Shown here piece by piece: positions 33,990-42,337 of a DNA stretch of 64,000 nucleotides. Positions within the stretch are counted from its first letter, which is position 1. Every line of letters begins with the position of its first letter. The stretch spans positions 124,001 through 188,000 of the forward strand of contig NZ_QOLA01000010.1 in the NCBI RefSeq assembly GCF_003324565.1. Direction: 5' to 3'. The notes beneath the pieces were generated by a model. The model saw only the letters and a list, made by a program, of their open reading frames with translations. It did no database searches and had not been told where the DNA came from. This DNA is from Streptomyces sp. SDr-06. GTDB taxonomy: Bacteria; Actinomycetota; Actinomycetes; Streptomycetales; Streptomycetaceae. The translations under genes were made by a program, and so were the position numbers.

Positions 33990-34835
33990 ATGGTGGAAAC
34001 TGGACTCGTGAGCGTGATCCGACAGATGACCTACCAGTCGGCGGAGCGCCGTGCCGCCACGGTCGAGACGATGACATTCGACCGCCTTCGCGAGCTGAAC
34101 GACGGCGGCACACAGCGTGCCGACTTCCATGTCCTGGCCGTCGTCGACGCCGGGCACGGCTCCCTCAGGGTGGACTTCCTCGACCACCCGATCAAGGAAC
34201 GGTCCGCGGTGTGGGTGCCCCCCGGCGCGGTGCACCGGTGGGACGACATCACCGAAGTGGCAGGCCACGTCGTGCTGTTCGTGCCGACTGCTCCGGTCAC
34301 CCACGCCACCCGGGAACTCGTAGCGTCTCCGCATTTGGCCGCGCACTGGATCATTCCTGACGCCGGCTGGCCGTTCGTCGACGCCGCCCGCAACCATCTC
34401 CTCCTCGAGACATCCGCCCCGCCCGGGGACATCTCGACCGAGCTGCCGGACATCCTGCTCTCCGCGCTCATCACCCGGCTTCGGCCACCTCACGCCGAAG
34501 CACGGTTGTCACATCCGGTGTTCCGACTGTTCCGGGCCAGCGTCGAAGCGCACTTTCGGGAACACCACGACGCGGGCTACTACGCCCGCGCGCTGGGATA
34601 CGCGCCCCGCACCCTCTCACGCAGGGTGGAAGAAGCCACCGGCCGCACGGCGAAGAGGTACATCGTCGACCGGATCGTCCTCGAAGCCAAACGGCTCCTC
34701 GCACACGACCGCCTCACCGCGGCCCGCTGCGCCAGCACGCTCGGGTTCCCCGACACATCCAACTTCTCAGTGTTTTTCCGGAAGGCGACGGGAATGCCCC
34801 CCGGCGCGTGGCAGACGACGCTGACCCTCACATGA
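33990..34835 (+). CDS. AraC-family transcriptional regulator
   Basis: 281 residues if ATG 33990 is used; GTG 34008 (VSVIRQMTYQSAERR) is a good alternative with GG-rich bases before it. A cupin-like N-terminal sensor (HVLAVVDAGHGSLRVDFLDH, WVPPGAVHRWDDI) is followed by an AraC double helix-turn-helix (YARALGYAPRTLSRRVEEAT and AARCASTLGFPDTSNFSVFF RKATGMPPG). The longer frame upstream is antisense of the hydrolase gene. Divergent from that gene, its likely target. Confidence 0.85.
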   Translation: MVETGLVSVIRQMTYQSAERRAATVETMTFDRLRELNDGGTQRADFHVLAVVDAGHGSLRVDFLDHPIKERSAVWVPPGAVHRWDDITEVAGHVVLFVPTAPVTHATRELVASPHLAAHWIIPDAGWPFVDAARNHLLLETSAPPGDISTELPDILLSALITRLRPPHAEARLSHPVFRLFRASVEAHFREHHDAGYYARALGYAPRTLSRRVEEATGRTAKRYIVDRIVLEAKRLLAHDRLTAARCASTLGFPDTSNFSVFFRKATGMPPGAWQTTLTLT

Positions 34836-35303
34836 GGGGCCGCACCCATGACGGGTACTCAAGTCCGTGATTCCAGAGCGTCGCGACCCCACCGGGCTGG
34901 CGAAGCTGATGTTCGCGTGCTCCGCCGCGATGGCAGGGACCGAGCGCACTCGGACGGCGTCCAGCGGCCGCTGTTGGCTTTGCTCTGGTCTTGCTCGCAG
35001 GGAATATCTGTGCCAGATCAGACCGTCCGGGGACGGCCGGGCGTCTCCGCCGCGGCGAACGCGTTGGGGATCGGCGCGACGAGCGAGGCGCAGCGGCGGG
35101 CACCTGTGTCGCCGATCGGCGTCCATAGGGCGGCGCAGTGCTTGTCCGTCTCCGCTTCGATGCGCTCGCGTGAGCGCTGTGGGCGTCGGTGACAACGCCA
35201 TGGGAGTCGAGCCAGCCGCGCGCCGCGGGGCGTGCCGTCGCCGCGCTCCACTTCTCGTCGTTCCTTTGCCGGGTTGTCCGCGCCAGGGCTCTGGGGAGTA
35301 CAA
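34836..35303. other. Intergenic, nothing recognised
   Basis: 468 bp with many overlapping open frames on both strands, none with a start signal or a family. Treated as decayed DNA leading into the GntR stub. Confidence 0.4.
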
Positions 35304-35520
35304 CGCACTTCCCGACATCGCCGGGAAGCAGATCCTCTCCGAGCAGGTCCACACACACCTGCGGGACGCGATCATGCAAGGGGACCACTCCCCCGGCGCC
35401 CCCTCAATCCGCAGGACCTGCCCAAGCAGCAGAGCGTAGGCCCGGCCGTGGTGCGCGAGGCGCTCGTGCAGCTGGTCGGCGACGGGCTCGCCGACCGCCT
35501 GCCCAACCGCGCCCCACCGC
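35304..35520 (+). pseudogene. GntR-family regulator N-terminal stub, frameshifted
   Basis: One frame reads LPDIAGKQILSEQVHTHLRD AIMQGDHSPGAP; after a shift near 35400 the next frame reads LNPQDLPKQQSVGPAVVREA LVQLVGDGLADRLPN. Together this is the winged helix of a FadR/FCD-type GntR protein (Q..LRDAI..G...PG..L....LA...GVS..VVREAL..L..DGLA...PNRG). The ligand domain is missing and the stub abuts the stop of the gene at 35521. Confidence 0.65.
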
Positions 35521-35739
35521 TCAGACCGGATCCCAGTCCTCGGGTCCGCCGCCCCGCCACTCGATCAGCGGGGAGCGGACCACGTCGAGGTCGTCGATGC
35601 TTTCGAGCCCCACGCGTCGCAGGTACTCCGTGAGATCCCGCAGATCCTGGGCCCGGCCCAGGATCGTGCCGTCCACCCGCACCCGCCGCCCGCCCATCTC
35701 GTCGGGCGGGTACACCACGATCACACGCTCTGCGGCCAT
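35521..35739 (-). CDS. Small conserved hypothetical protein
   Basis: 72 residues from ATG 35739, with a GGGTGGGG purine run before it. The sequence AERVIVVYPPDEMGGRRVRV, GTILGRAQDLRDLTEYLRRV and SPLIEWRGGGPEDW resembles a small protein I have seen repeatedly in Streptomyces genomes, beginning with ERVIVVYPP and ending in EWRGGGPE.W. Function unknown. It is acidic and soluble. The open frame extends upstream but the ATG gives the conserved length. Confidence 0.6.
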   Translation of the reverse strand: MAAERVIVVYPPDEMGGRRVRVDGTILGRAQDLRDLTEYLRRVGLESIDDLDVVRSPLIEWRGGGPEDWDPV

Positions 35740-36107
35740 GACCCCACCCTGCGACAGGCCGCGGACCGCGGCATCCGGCAACCACGCGGCCGCACAGCCC
35801 GCAGAAGCGGCGTCCACCCCACCCTCGCAGCCAAATGATCAAGGAGGGGACGTCTGACCCAGATCTTTCCCACCCCTGCCAGAAGCAGGAAGTACCAAAG
35901 GGTGAACCAGACCGCGCACCGGATACGCCGCTGCCGACAGGCAGCGCTCCCGAGCCCGACCGTCAAACAGGCTTGACACCGTGGACGCAGAAGAGACCAT
36001 CGACGACGAAGCACTGATTCCGCATCGGCGAAGCCGCCACAGCGACGCCCCCGCAGTCACCGCGTGCGACGATCCCGAAGAAAAGGCGACCGTCGTGTCC
36101 GGCTTCA
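35740..36107. other. Intergenic with one possible short frame
   Basis: 368 bp. A plus-strand frame from GTG 35981 to TGA 36128-36130 (49 residues, starting VDAEETIDDEALIPH) is acidic and protein-like, but it lacks a ribosome binding site and overlaps the end of the next gene; I do not call it. Nothing else seen. Confidence 0.35.
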
Positions 36108-36956
36108 TCAAGACGGCCCGCCCACGTTGACACTCTCGGCTCCGAGCGCGCTCAGGAAGGCCAGAGCCTCGGCGTCAGGGGATCCCGGCGGCGCGCTGTA
36201 GAGCACGAGGTACTGGTCGCGGTCCGTGAGCGTGAGCGCGTCGCAGTCGACAGTGAGCTCCCCGACGACCGGATGGCGGAAGGTCTTCGTGAGCATGGGC
36301 GCAGCTTGGACGTCGTGCCGCTCCCAGAGCCGGACGAAATCGGTGCTGGCGGCGCGCAGTTCGTCAACCAGGCAGGTCACGGCGGGGTCGCCGGGGTAGC
36401 GGGCGAGGGCGGAGCGCAGTCCCATGACGACGTGGCGGCGGAATTCCGTGGCGTCGGAGATTCCGTACACAGGTCGGTTGGACCCGAGGAATGCCCGGCG
36501 GGCCAGATTGCGGTCCTCGGCGGCGAGTTCGGCGAAGTCTTCCGTGAGCGCAGCCGCCAGGTCGTTCCACGCGAGCACCTCGAAGGCGGCGGACATCACG
36601 AAGGCGGCCGTCTGCGGCAGCCGCTCGATGAGCGCGAGGATGCTCGGGCGCACATCGCGCCGGTGCAGGCCGTTTCGGCTTGGCGCGGTACCGGCGAGGA
36701 CGTGAAGGTGGTCGGACTCGGTGTCCGTGAGCCGCAGCGCTTCAGCGATCCCGGCGAGGACCTCGCCCGACGGGCGCGGCGCTCTGCCCTGTTCGAGCCT
36801 GACGTAGTACTCCGTGGAGATGTGCGCGAGGACAGCCACCTCTTCGCGGCGAAGTCCCGGTGTCCGGCGCCGTGGTCCGTGGGGGAGGCCTATGTCCTGC
36901 GGCCGGAGCCGTGCGCGACGGCTGCGTAGGAAGGCCCCGAGCTCCTGCTTGTCCAT
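36108..36956 (-). CDS. MmyB-type helix-turn-helix regulator
   Basis: 282 residues from ATG 36956 (MDKQELGAFLRSRRARLRPQ). XRE helix-turn-helix in residues ~1-70 with the subgroup hallmark RRTPGLRREEVAVLAHISTE YYVRLEQGR. The C-terminal half is the MmyB-like ligand domain (FEVLAWNDLAAALTEDF, RRAFLGS, DFVRLWERHDV and VGELTVDCDALTLTDRDQYL). Such proteins usually sit divergent from one SDR or reductase gene and control it, as here with the SDR at 37043. Confidence 0.9.
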   Translation of the reverse strand: MDKQELGAFLRSRRARLRPQDIGLPHGPRRRTPGLRREEVAVLAHISTEYYVRLEQGRAPRPSGEVLAGIAEALRLTDTESDHLHVLAGTAPSRNGLHRRDVRPSILALIERLPQTAAFVMSAAFEVLAWNDLAAALTEDFAELAAEDRNLARRAFLGSNRPVYGISDATEFRRHVVMGLRSALARYPGDPAVTCLVDELRAASTDFVRLWERHDVQAAPMLTKTFRHPVVGELTVDCDALTLTDRDQYLVLYSAPPGSPDAEALAFLSALGAESVNVGGPS

Positions 36957-37042
36957 GTGCCGATTGTGCACGCTGTGCGCCGGCGCAGCCTGGTACTGGC
37001 TGTGCCTGTATCCGGTGGGGAGGCCGATCTGACACTCTCGTC

Positions 37043-37828
37043 ATGACGAAGAACACAACTGACATCACTCCAAGTGGCCTGCTCTCCGGCAAGGTCGTGC
37101 TCATTACCGGTGCCAGCCGCGGCATCGGGGCCGCCGCAGCCAGGCTCTTCGCCCGCGAGGGCGCCGCGGTCGTGCTCGCCGCACGCAGCGCCGACGCCCT
37201 CCAACGGATCGTGACCGAGATCCGCGCCGGCGGCGGCCTCGCGGATACCGTGACCGTGGACCTCGCCGACCGCGCGAGCATCCATGCGGCACTCGACCGC
37301 GTCGAAGAGCTGCACGGGCGGCTCGACGGCGCGTTCAACAACGGAGCGGCCGTCCAGCAGCCCGGCCCGCTGGATACGACCAGCGACGAGGACATCGAGC
37401 AGCAGTTCGCGGTCAACTTCCGGGGCCACTGGGCTGCCATGACGGCCGAAGCCGCACTCATGCGACGCAACGGCGGCGGGGCGATCGTGAACACCTCCAG
37501 CATCGGCAGCCGCCGCGCGAACCCGGCTCTGCCCGCCTACGGAGCGATGAAGCGTGCGCTCAACAGCATCACCGAGACCGCCGCCGTGACATGGGGGCCG
37601 CAGGGGATCCGGGTCAACGGCATCACCCCTGGCGGCACCGCAACGGAGATGATCGAGGCATGGGAGGCGGCCTCCCCCGGCGTCGTCGAGGCGATCACCG
37701 CGGCCACCCCGCTCGGCCGGATGGCCGAGCCCCGAGAGGTCGCCGAGGTGGCCGCATGGCTGCTCAGCGACCGGGCCTCCATGGTGACCGGCGCAATCGT
37801 GCCGGTGGACGGCGGTGCAGGCGCCTGA
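37043..37828 (+). CDS. SDR-family NAD(P)-dependent oxidoreductase
   Basis: 261 residues, ATG 37043. Cofactor motif TGASRGIGAAAARLF, the NNG motif (NNGA instead of the usual NNAG), catalytic Ser in IVNTSSIGSRR and YGAMK with the Tyr/Lys pair. The C-terminal INGITPGGTATEM and DGGAGA are as expected for classical SDRs. 86 bases separate it from the divergent MmyB-type regulator. Substrate unknown. Confidence 0.9.
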   Translation: MTKNTTDITPSGLLSGKVVLITGASRGIGAAAARLFAREGAAVVLAARSADALQRIVTEIRAGGGLADTVTVDLADRASIHAALDRVEELHGRLDGAFNNGAAVQQPGPLDTTSDEDIEQQFAVNFRGHWAAMTAEAALMRRNGGGAIVNTSSIGSRRANPALPAYGAMKRALNSITETAAVTWGPQGIRVNGITPGGTATEMIEAWEAASPGVVEAITAATPLGRMAEPREVAEVAAWLLSDRASMVTGAIVPVDGGAGA

Positions 37829-37839
37829 AAAGCTGAGCC

Positions 37840-38156
37840 CTGGCACGCCCTCACCTCGCTGCACCCGACCCAGCAAAGTTCAACGTAGCCGAGTCGGGTG
37901 CTCAGCCACGCGCGCAGGGGTCCCCCCCTTCCTCGCGACGTACAGGGCATGCTCCTGTCCCTCGGTGCGGTCGAGGCGAAACCAGTCGAACATCTCCGAG
38001 ACGAACCCGTCCGCGCTCTTCCAGCCGGGCGGGACGTGGACCGTCCCAGGACACGTCGATCAGGTCGGGGAGGCGGCCGTCCACCAGATCCGCTCCCGCG
38101 CCGTACCAGTACTTTTCCCACGGCAGGCCGCCGCCCGCCACAACGTAGAGGCTCAC
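37840..38156 (-). pseudogene. Conserved hypothetical gene with two frameshifts
   Basis: The minus strand starts MSLYVVAGGGLPWEKYWYGA and reaches DLIDVSWDGP; the next frame continues PPGWKSADGFVSEMFDWFRL and LDRTEGQEHALYVARKGG; a third gives PLRAWLSTRLGYVELCW. The second shift is at a run of seven C at about 37922-37928, a common place for sequencing slippage. The combined protein is about 100 residues with no family I recognise. If the shifts are errors, this is an intact small gene. Confidence 0.5.
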
Positions 38157-38202
38157 TTCTCCCCACGGTTATCGGGGGACGACACAGCATGCTGGTGACC
38201 GG

Positions 38203-38508
38203 TCAGGCCGGGGAGTGTTGGCCACCCCATCGCGCCCGCAGAACCTCCGCCCAGTCCCCAGCCTCCGGGCCCGGATCCTCCCACTGCGGGACCCGGCCGG
38301 TGGCGGTCTCGATCAGGTGCAGGAGCGTCCAGGCGACGCCGTAGCAGTCGTCGGGGCCGAAGCAAGTGGCCAGGGCAGCGGCCTCCTTCGGCGTGACAGG
38401 CCGGGAGATCGCCGCCAGCTGGCGTTCACGCTCCTCGATCTCTGCTTCGCTCGCGTCCCAGTCGGGAAGCGGTCCGTCGGCAACAAACATCTGCACTTCG
38501 GGTCTCAT
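38203..38508 (-). CDS. Hypothetical protein
   Basis: 101 residues from ATG 38508, with GGGAGG 13 bases upstream (slightly far). Acidic, helical, soluble: EAEIEERERQLAAISRPVTP KEAAALATCFGPDDCYGVAW TLLHLIETA, ending QWEDPGPEAGDWAEVLRARW GG. The composition and conserved GPDDCYG.AW.L-type centre indicate a real protein. No function known; it has no operon partner. Confidence 0.6.
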   Translation of the reverse strand: MRPEVQMFVADGPLPDWDASEAEIEERERQLAAISRPVTPKEAAALATCFGPDDCYGVAWTLLHLIETATGRVPQWEDPGPEAGDWAEVLRARWGGQHSPA

Positions 38509-38954
38509 GACCGCATGCTCACCTCCCCCGCCGCACCTGCACAACGCCACCCCGTTTTCCGCTTGCCGCGGTGACAGTTCCTGATGGCAGAGGCCCTGCG
38601 GGAAGTGGTTGCGGTCAACTCCCGTCCCTGCTTCGGAGGACGGCCCAAGCGGCCCGAAGGGTGGCTGAACTGACGATCCCATGGGCGACGCCTTGGGGGG
38701 GAGGTCCCGGCGCCGAGCCGCACCCACCAGCCCGCCACAAGTCGCACCGAGGTCGGCCATGCGCCCCTCCGGCGTACGACTCCGCGTTCGTCTGCCCGCG
38801 GCCGCAATGTCAGCACGGCACGCACCGACGCAACGCGTGCTTGACCTCCGCACTGCCCTTACGGGTGAGAGCTCCGCGATTCCGGCAACCCATCGCATAT
38901 CTCTCGATACTCTCTGTCATCGCACGCGAAAAGCGCTCACGAAAGGCAGCTCGC
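38509..38954. other. Intergenic before the secreted-protein trio
   Basis: 446 bp between divergent genes. No gene seen. It must hold the promoter of the trio starting at 38955; AT-richer sequence lies at about 38890-38945. Confidence 0.4.
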
Positions 38955-39416
38955 ATGAAGAACGTCTCCCGGGTTTGCGTACTGGCCGCGGTGAACCTGA
39001 TGACTGCCCTCGCGGCAGTGACAGGACTGGCCACGGCCGCCCCCGCCGAGGCCGCTCACGGCGTCCGAGTGCTCGACCAGTGCCGCAATGACGGCACGTC
39101 CTTCAGCGACAGGCTCATCCCCGGCCACTGTCTCCGCAACGGCGGCTACCGCCTGGAGATGCAGTATGACGGCAACCTCGTGCTCTACTCCGGCTCGCGC
39201 GCCTGCTGGGCAAGCGGCACCGACGGGACCAACGAGGTCTACGCGAAGTTCTCCGGGGACTGGAAGCCCGATTCCCCTTACGTGACGCTGGAATCGCCCG
39301 TCGGGGAACTGCGGAAGTACCGCGGGAAGTACACCGGGCTCCACAAGTCCGGAAACGTGAGCCTCAACAACAAGGGCGAAGTCTGGATCGCCTACGGGAA
39401 GATGACGGGCTGCTGA
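38955..39416 (+). CDS. Secreted bulb-type (mannose-binding-like) lectin protein
   Basis: 153 residues. Signal peptide about 1-33 with a long hydrophobic core ending APAEA. Mature part begins HGVRVLDQCRNDG. Residues 70-78 are QYDGNLVLY, the QxDxNLVxY sugar-binding motif of bulb-type lectins; a second, weaker copy is SGNVSLNNKGEVWIAY near the end. Cysteines at 43, 59, 84 and 153 may form disulfides. Plant-lectin-like bacteriocins use this fold; here binding is inferred from one intact motif. A small secreted protein starts 4 bases after the stop. Confidence 0.75.
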   Translation: MKNVSRVCVLAAVNLMTALAAVTGLATAAPAEAAHGVRVLDQCRNDGTSFSDRLIPGHCLRNGGYRLEMQYDGNLVLYSGSRACWASGTDGTNEVYAKFSGDWKPDSPYVTLESPVGELRKYRGKYTGLHKSGNVSLNNKGEVWIAYGKMTGC

Positions 39417-39420
39417 TCCG

Positions 39421-39771
39421 ATGAGCACCCATCACGACGGAGGCTGGGGTTTCGCGCGGGCGCTCCTGGTCCGCTGCATGCTGGCCGCCGCCCTGACAGG
39501 CGGCGTGGTGACCGGCCTCCCCACGGACGCGGCGGCGGCCACCCACCCCGCACACGTCGCCCCCGCACACCATCTCGATGACGCCTGCGTGGCGAACGAG
39601 AACCTGGGCGAGATCGCCACCAACTTCATCTCCCGCTGTCGGCGGGGCTCCATCCGGCAGGTGTTCCCCGGGCAGCACTACGGCGACACGCTCAGCTACC
39701 TCAAGAACTGCCGGGCGAGTTCGTGCAACACCGCCTGGAAGCTCCTCAACGACAACCGCTTCAAGAAATAG
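39421..39771 (+). CDS. Small secreted 4-Cys protein, toxin-domain-like C-terminus
   Basis: 116 residues from ATG 39421. Basic start and hydrophobic stretch (ALLVRCMLAAALTGGVVTGL) form a signal peptide ending near DAAAA (40). The mature part has four cysteines (56, 73, 97, 102). Its end, SIRQVFPGQHYGDTLSYLKN through TAWKLLNDNRFKK, resembles the C-terminal module of some actinobacterial polymorphic toxins (pattern IR..FP....TL.......AKKAWKLL.D.RF.K) as I remember them. Activity is unknown. It lies 4 bases after the lectin gene and 9 before a DUF4288 gene. Confidence 0.6.
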   Translation: MSTHHDGGWGFARALLVRCMLAAALTGGVVTGLPTDAAAATHPAHVAPAHHLDDACVANENLGEIATNFISRCRRGSIRQVFPGQHYGDTLSYLKNCRASSCNTAWKLLNDNRFKK

Positions 39772-39780
39772 CCCGGGAAC

Positions 39781-40107
39781 ATGACCACTTACATCGCCGT
39801 CCTGCTGTGCGAGACCTCCGCGGACACCAAGGATCAAGCTCCGCTCTACCAGGAGAGCTTCGTTCTGCTGACCGCGGACGACGAAGCGCGGGCCCGCGAG
39901 AAGGCCGAAGCGCACGGCAAGAGCCTGGAGACGAGTTACGAGAACGACGCCGGTGAGCTGATCACGTGGCGGCTGCGGCACGTCGTCGACGTCAATGAGG
40001 TGCTCGACGAGCGCCTCACCGACGGCTCGGAACTCTATGCCCGGCACTTCAGGAACTACGCCGCTTATCGCTCCTTCGAGCCGCTCCTCTCGGGCGAACA
40101 GACCTGA
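39781..40107 (+). CDS. DUF4288-domain protein, possible immunity partner
   Basis: 108 residues, no signal peptide. YIAVLLCETSADTKDQAPLY QESFVLLTADDEARAREKAE AH, then ETSYENDAGELITWRLRHVV DVNEV, is the DUF4288 pattern. The protein is acidic. Directly after a small secreted basic protein, the size, charge and place are those of an immunity protein; this is inference, as DUF4288 has no established function. A terminator hairpin follows at 40131. Confidence 0.7.
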   Translation: MTTYIAVLLCETSADTKDQAPLYQESFVLLTADDEARAREKAEAHGKSLETSYENDAGELITWRLRHVVDVNEVLDERLTDGSELYARHFRNYAAYRSFEPLLSGEQT

Positions 40108-40130
40108 CAAGTCCCGGGCGCAGATGGGCG

Positions 40131-40163
40131 CCGCCAGCAGGGGCCGATCGCCCCCGCTGGCGG
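40131..40163 (+). terminator. Hairpin terminator after the secreted-protein trio
   Basis: CCGCCAGCAGGGGC at 40131-40144 and GCCCCCGCTGGCGG at 40150-40163 pair with one mismatch around a 5-base loop. Confidence 0.7.
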
Positions 40164-40818
40164 GAACGCCCACGGCAATCGCACACACCGCCACGGCCTC
40201 GGCGACCCCACACGTCCGCTGCGTCGCAGTCGAGAACGGGCCGCCTCCGTCGGGTCGGGGAATTCAAAACGGGGCTCTGCCCGAGAACGAACTGCAGATC
40301 CTTTCCGCCGTAGCCAACGCATGGTCAGGCCGCTGGACGTTGGCGGCCCCTCCGCGCAACGGCCCCCAGAACGATGGCAGGCGCCACCAGGCAGATCGGC
40401 CAGCGCGCAGCGGAATCAACTCCGGTTTTTGCCAGTGCGTCTGACGACAGGACAGCCAGGTCGGCGGTACCGTCTGCGGCTGCACCGGGCCGCCCGCCGG
40501 ATCGCTCTCCGGCACTCGCGGTTGTCCATCCGGGCCGGTTTCCCCGGCACCTTCTCCGGGCGTCCCAGCCGCATCATGCACCCCGGCCTCACCACCGGGA
40601 TGGGTCGGCTCTTCACCGCCGCCGATGTCGGCGTACACGTGAACGCCCCACCCGCGCCCGGACGCCCGACCTGCTCTCCGACTTCCGGTGTCGCAGACAA
40701 CAACCGTCGGAAAGGCCCCTTGACGCGCATCTCCTCCAGCACGTGGCCCAAGATCAGGAACACCACGGTGTCCGTATCTGGATCAGCCGGTCCGATGTAC
40801 GGACGCTCGGAGCTGAGG
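40164..40818. other. Decayed region, nothing recognised
   Basis: 655 bp. Open frames on both strands have no start signals or family matches. A minus-strand stretch at about 40700-40766 (VFLILGHVLEEMRVKGPFRR) looks protein-like but stands alone. Confidence 0.35.
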
Positions 40819-40940
40819 TCAGAGATCGATCACGACCTTACCGCGGACATGGCGGGCCGCTTGGAGCTCGACGGCTGCGCGGATGTCCTCGATGGGGAAG
40901 GCCAGGGGCGATTCGGCCGATCCGTTGTCGTACGGAACCT
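40819..40940 (-). pseudogene. C-terminal stub of a zinc-type/quinone alcohol dehydrogenase
   Basis: The minus strand ends PLAFPIEDIRAAVELQAARH VRGKVVIDL-stop. FPLEDI..A...L..GHVRGK.V.DL is the normal C-terminus of medium-chain (MDR) reductases. Upstream codons do not give the rest of the family, so it is a remnant. Confidence 0.6.
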
Positions 40941-41140
40941 GTCCGGGCCGCCGGTACGGGGGCGGCATCACCGAGCCCGCCCTCGACACCGTCCTCGCCC
41001 ACGAGGCCGTGGGGCCTGCCTGCGAGTCCTCCCGGAACGTGAGTCGCCGTCCGGTGCTGCCGGTACGAAGCCGACAGGTCGACCGCCCGCGGCCAGAGCC
41101 CCACTGCAACCGCCAGAGCCACGGGCATGCTTGCGGTACG

Positions 41141-42055
41141 TCATTGACTGCCGTCGATGAAGTCGGTCATCGCGTCAGTGACGGCTTCGGGCTGCTCATC
41201 GGGGATGAAGTGTCCGGCTCCGGTGATGGTGACTCCGGTGATGGTGTCGGCCCACGGGCTGATGGAGGCTGCCATGTCCGGGATGGAGCCGTGGCTGCTT
41301 GATATCCCGAGGATGGGCACGGTCAGGCGCTGCCGGTCGAGTGCCTGATGGTTCTTGCGCGCGGACTCGGCGGCGTCTCGGTAGTAGGCGAGGCAAGCGC
41401 GGAGGCCGCCGTCGGCGGCGAGGGCCGCTGCGTAGTGGTCGAGGTCGGCGTCGTCGAATGCGCCAGGGGCGAGGGCCTTGGCCTTCAGGAACCAGGCGAC
41501 GTACTCCCGTTCGCGGCCTGCGAGCAGGACCTCGGGCAGCTCGGGCACGAGGTGGAACGCGAAATGCCAGGTCTTCCACGCCTGGGCCGGGTCGGTGGGA
41601 ATCGACTGCGGGAGGGTGATGCCGGGGATTCCAGCGTCGAGCAAAGCGACCCCGCGCAGTTGGGACTCGTAATTGAGGGCGAGGGAGAAGGCGACCCAGG
41701 CCCCGATGTCGTGGGCGGCCAGCCAATATTCCGTGACCCCGAGTGCCTTCACGGCGGCGTGGACGTGGGCGGCAACCGTGTGGGTGTCGTAGCTGCCTTC
41801 CGGGCGCTCGGAGTGACCCTGGCCCGGGAGGTCGACCGCGATGACGCGGAACCGGCGGGCGAGGCTGGGCATGACCTTGTGCCAGGCCCGCCAGGTTTGT
41901 GGGAACCCGGCGAGCAGGACGACAGCCGGACCGGTCGGCTGTCCGCCTTCGACGGTGTGCAGACGGACGCCGTCCGTGTCGACCCAGCGGTGGCTGAATC
42001 CGGCCCGATCCTCCAGGGGCAGGTCGCGGACGGGGTTGTTATCGGAGATGGTCAC
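41141..42055 (-). CDS. Epoxide-hydrolase-like alpha/beta hydrolase
   Basis: 304 residues from GTG 42055, with GGAGAA seven bases before it. Oxyanion motif LLAGFPQTWRAWHKVMP, nucleophile Asp116 in AAHDIGAWVAF (Asp, as in epoxide hydrolases and dehalogenases, instead of Ser) and base His near 282 in TGAGHFIPDEQPEAV. Cytosolic. It would open epoxides or remove halides; the substrate is not known. Divergent from a TetR gene with a 22-bp inverted repeat between. Confidence 0.85.
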   Translation of the reverse strand: MTISDNNPVRDLPLEDRAGFSHRWVDTDGVRLHTVEGGQPTGPAVVLLAGFPQTWRAWHKVMPSLARRFRVIAVDLPGQGHSERPEGSYDTHTVAAHVHAAVKALGVTEYWLAAHDIGAWVAFSLALNYESQLRGVALLDAGIPGITLPQSIPTDPAQAWKTWHFAFHLVPELPEVLLAGREREYVAWFLKAKALAPGAFDDADLDHYAAALAADGGLRACLAYYRDAAESARKNHQALDRQRLTVPILGISSSHGSIPDMAASISPWADTITGVTITGAGHFIPDEQPEAVTDAMTDFIDGSQ

Positions 42056-42260
42056 GGGATTCTCCAAGTGAACGGACCGGGACCACGCCTCAAGGAGGTG
42101 CTGGTCGGCGAGTCCAGGGCTGGTCGGCGGGCTTTCCGATTCTGAAGACGTGCGGAAGGCGTACGGGAAGACGGCGGCGGCCGGTATTACGCAATACACC
42201 GGCCTCGCTGTCTCTCTGTCCGGGAACGCCCGGTGGTGATCACGCCGGAAAGCTAACACA

Positions 42261-42282
42261 TCTTGGACCGATCGGTTCAAGA
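42261..42282. promoter_or_regulatory. 22-bp inverted repeat, candidate TetR operator
   Basis: TCTTGGACCGATCGGTTCAAGA is self-complementary except for one base pair. It lies 56 bases before the TetR start and between the divergent hydrolase and TetR genes. Confidence 0.7.
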
Positions 42283-42337
42283 TAGGGTGGTGGGCAGCAG
42301 TAGCGAGGACACCGACACAGCGGCGAGGAAGTACCAC

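Noticed and set aside
35981..36130. 49-residue plus-strand frame
   Set aside because: No ribosome binding site, no family, and it overlaps the end of a well-supported gene.
42263..42337. N-terminal extension of the TetR protein from ATG 42263
   Set aside because: The ATG lies within the operator palindrome; GTG 42338 has a proper ribosome binding site.
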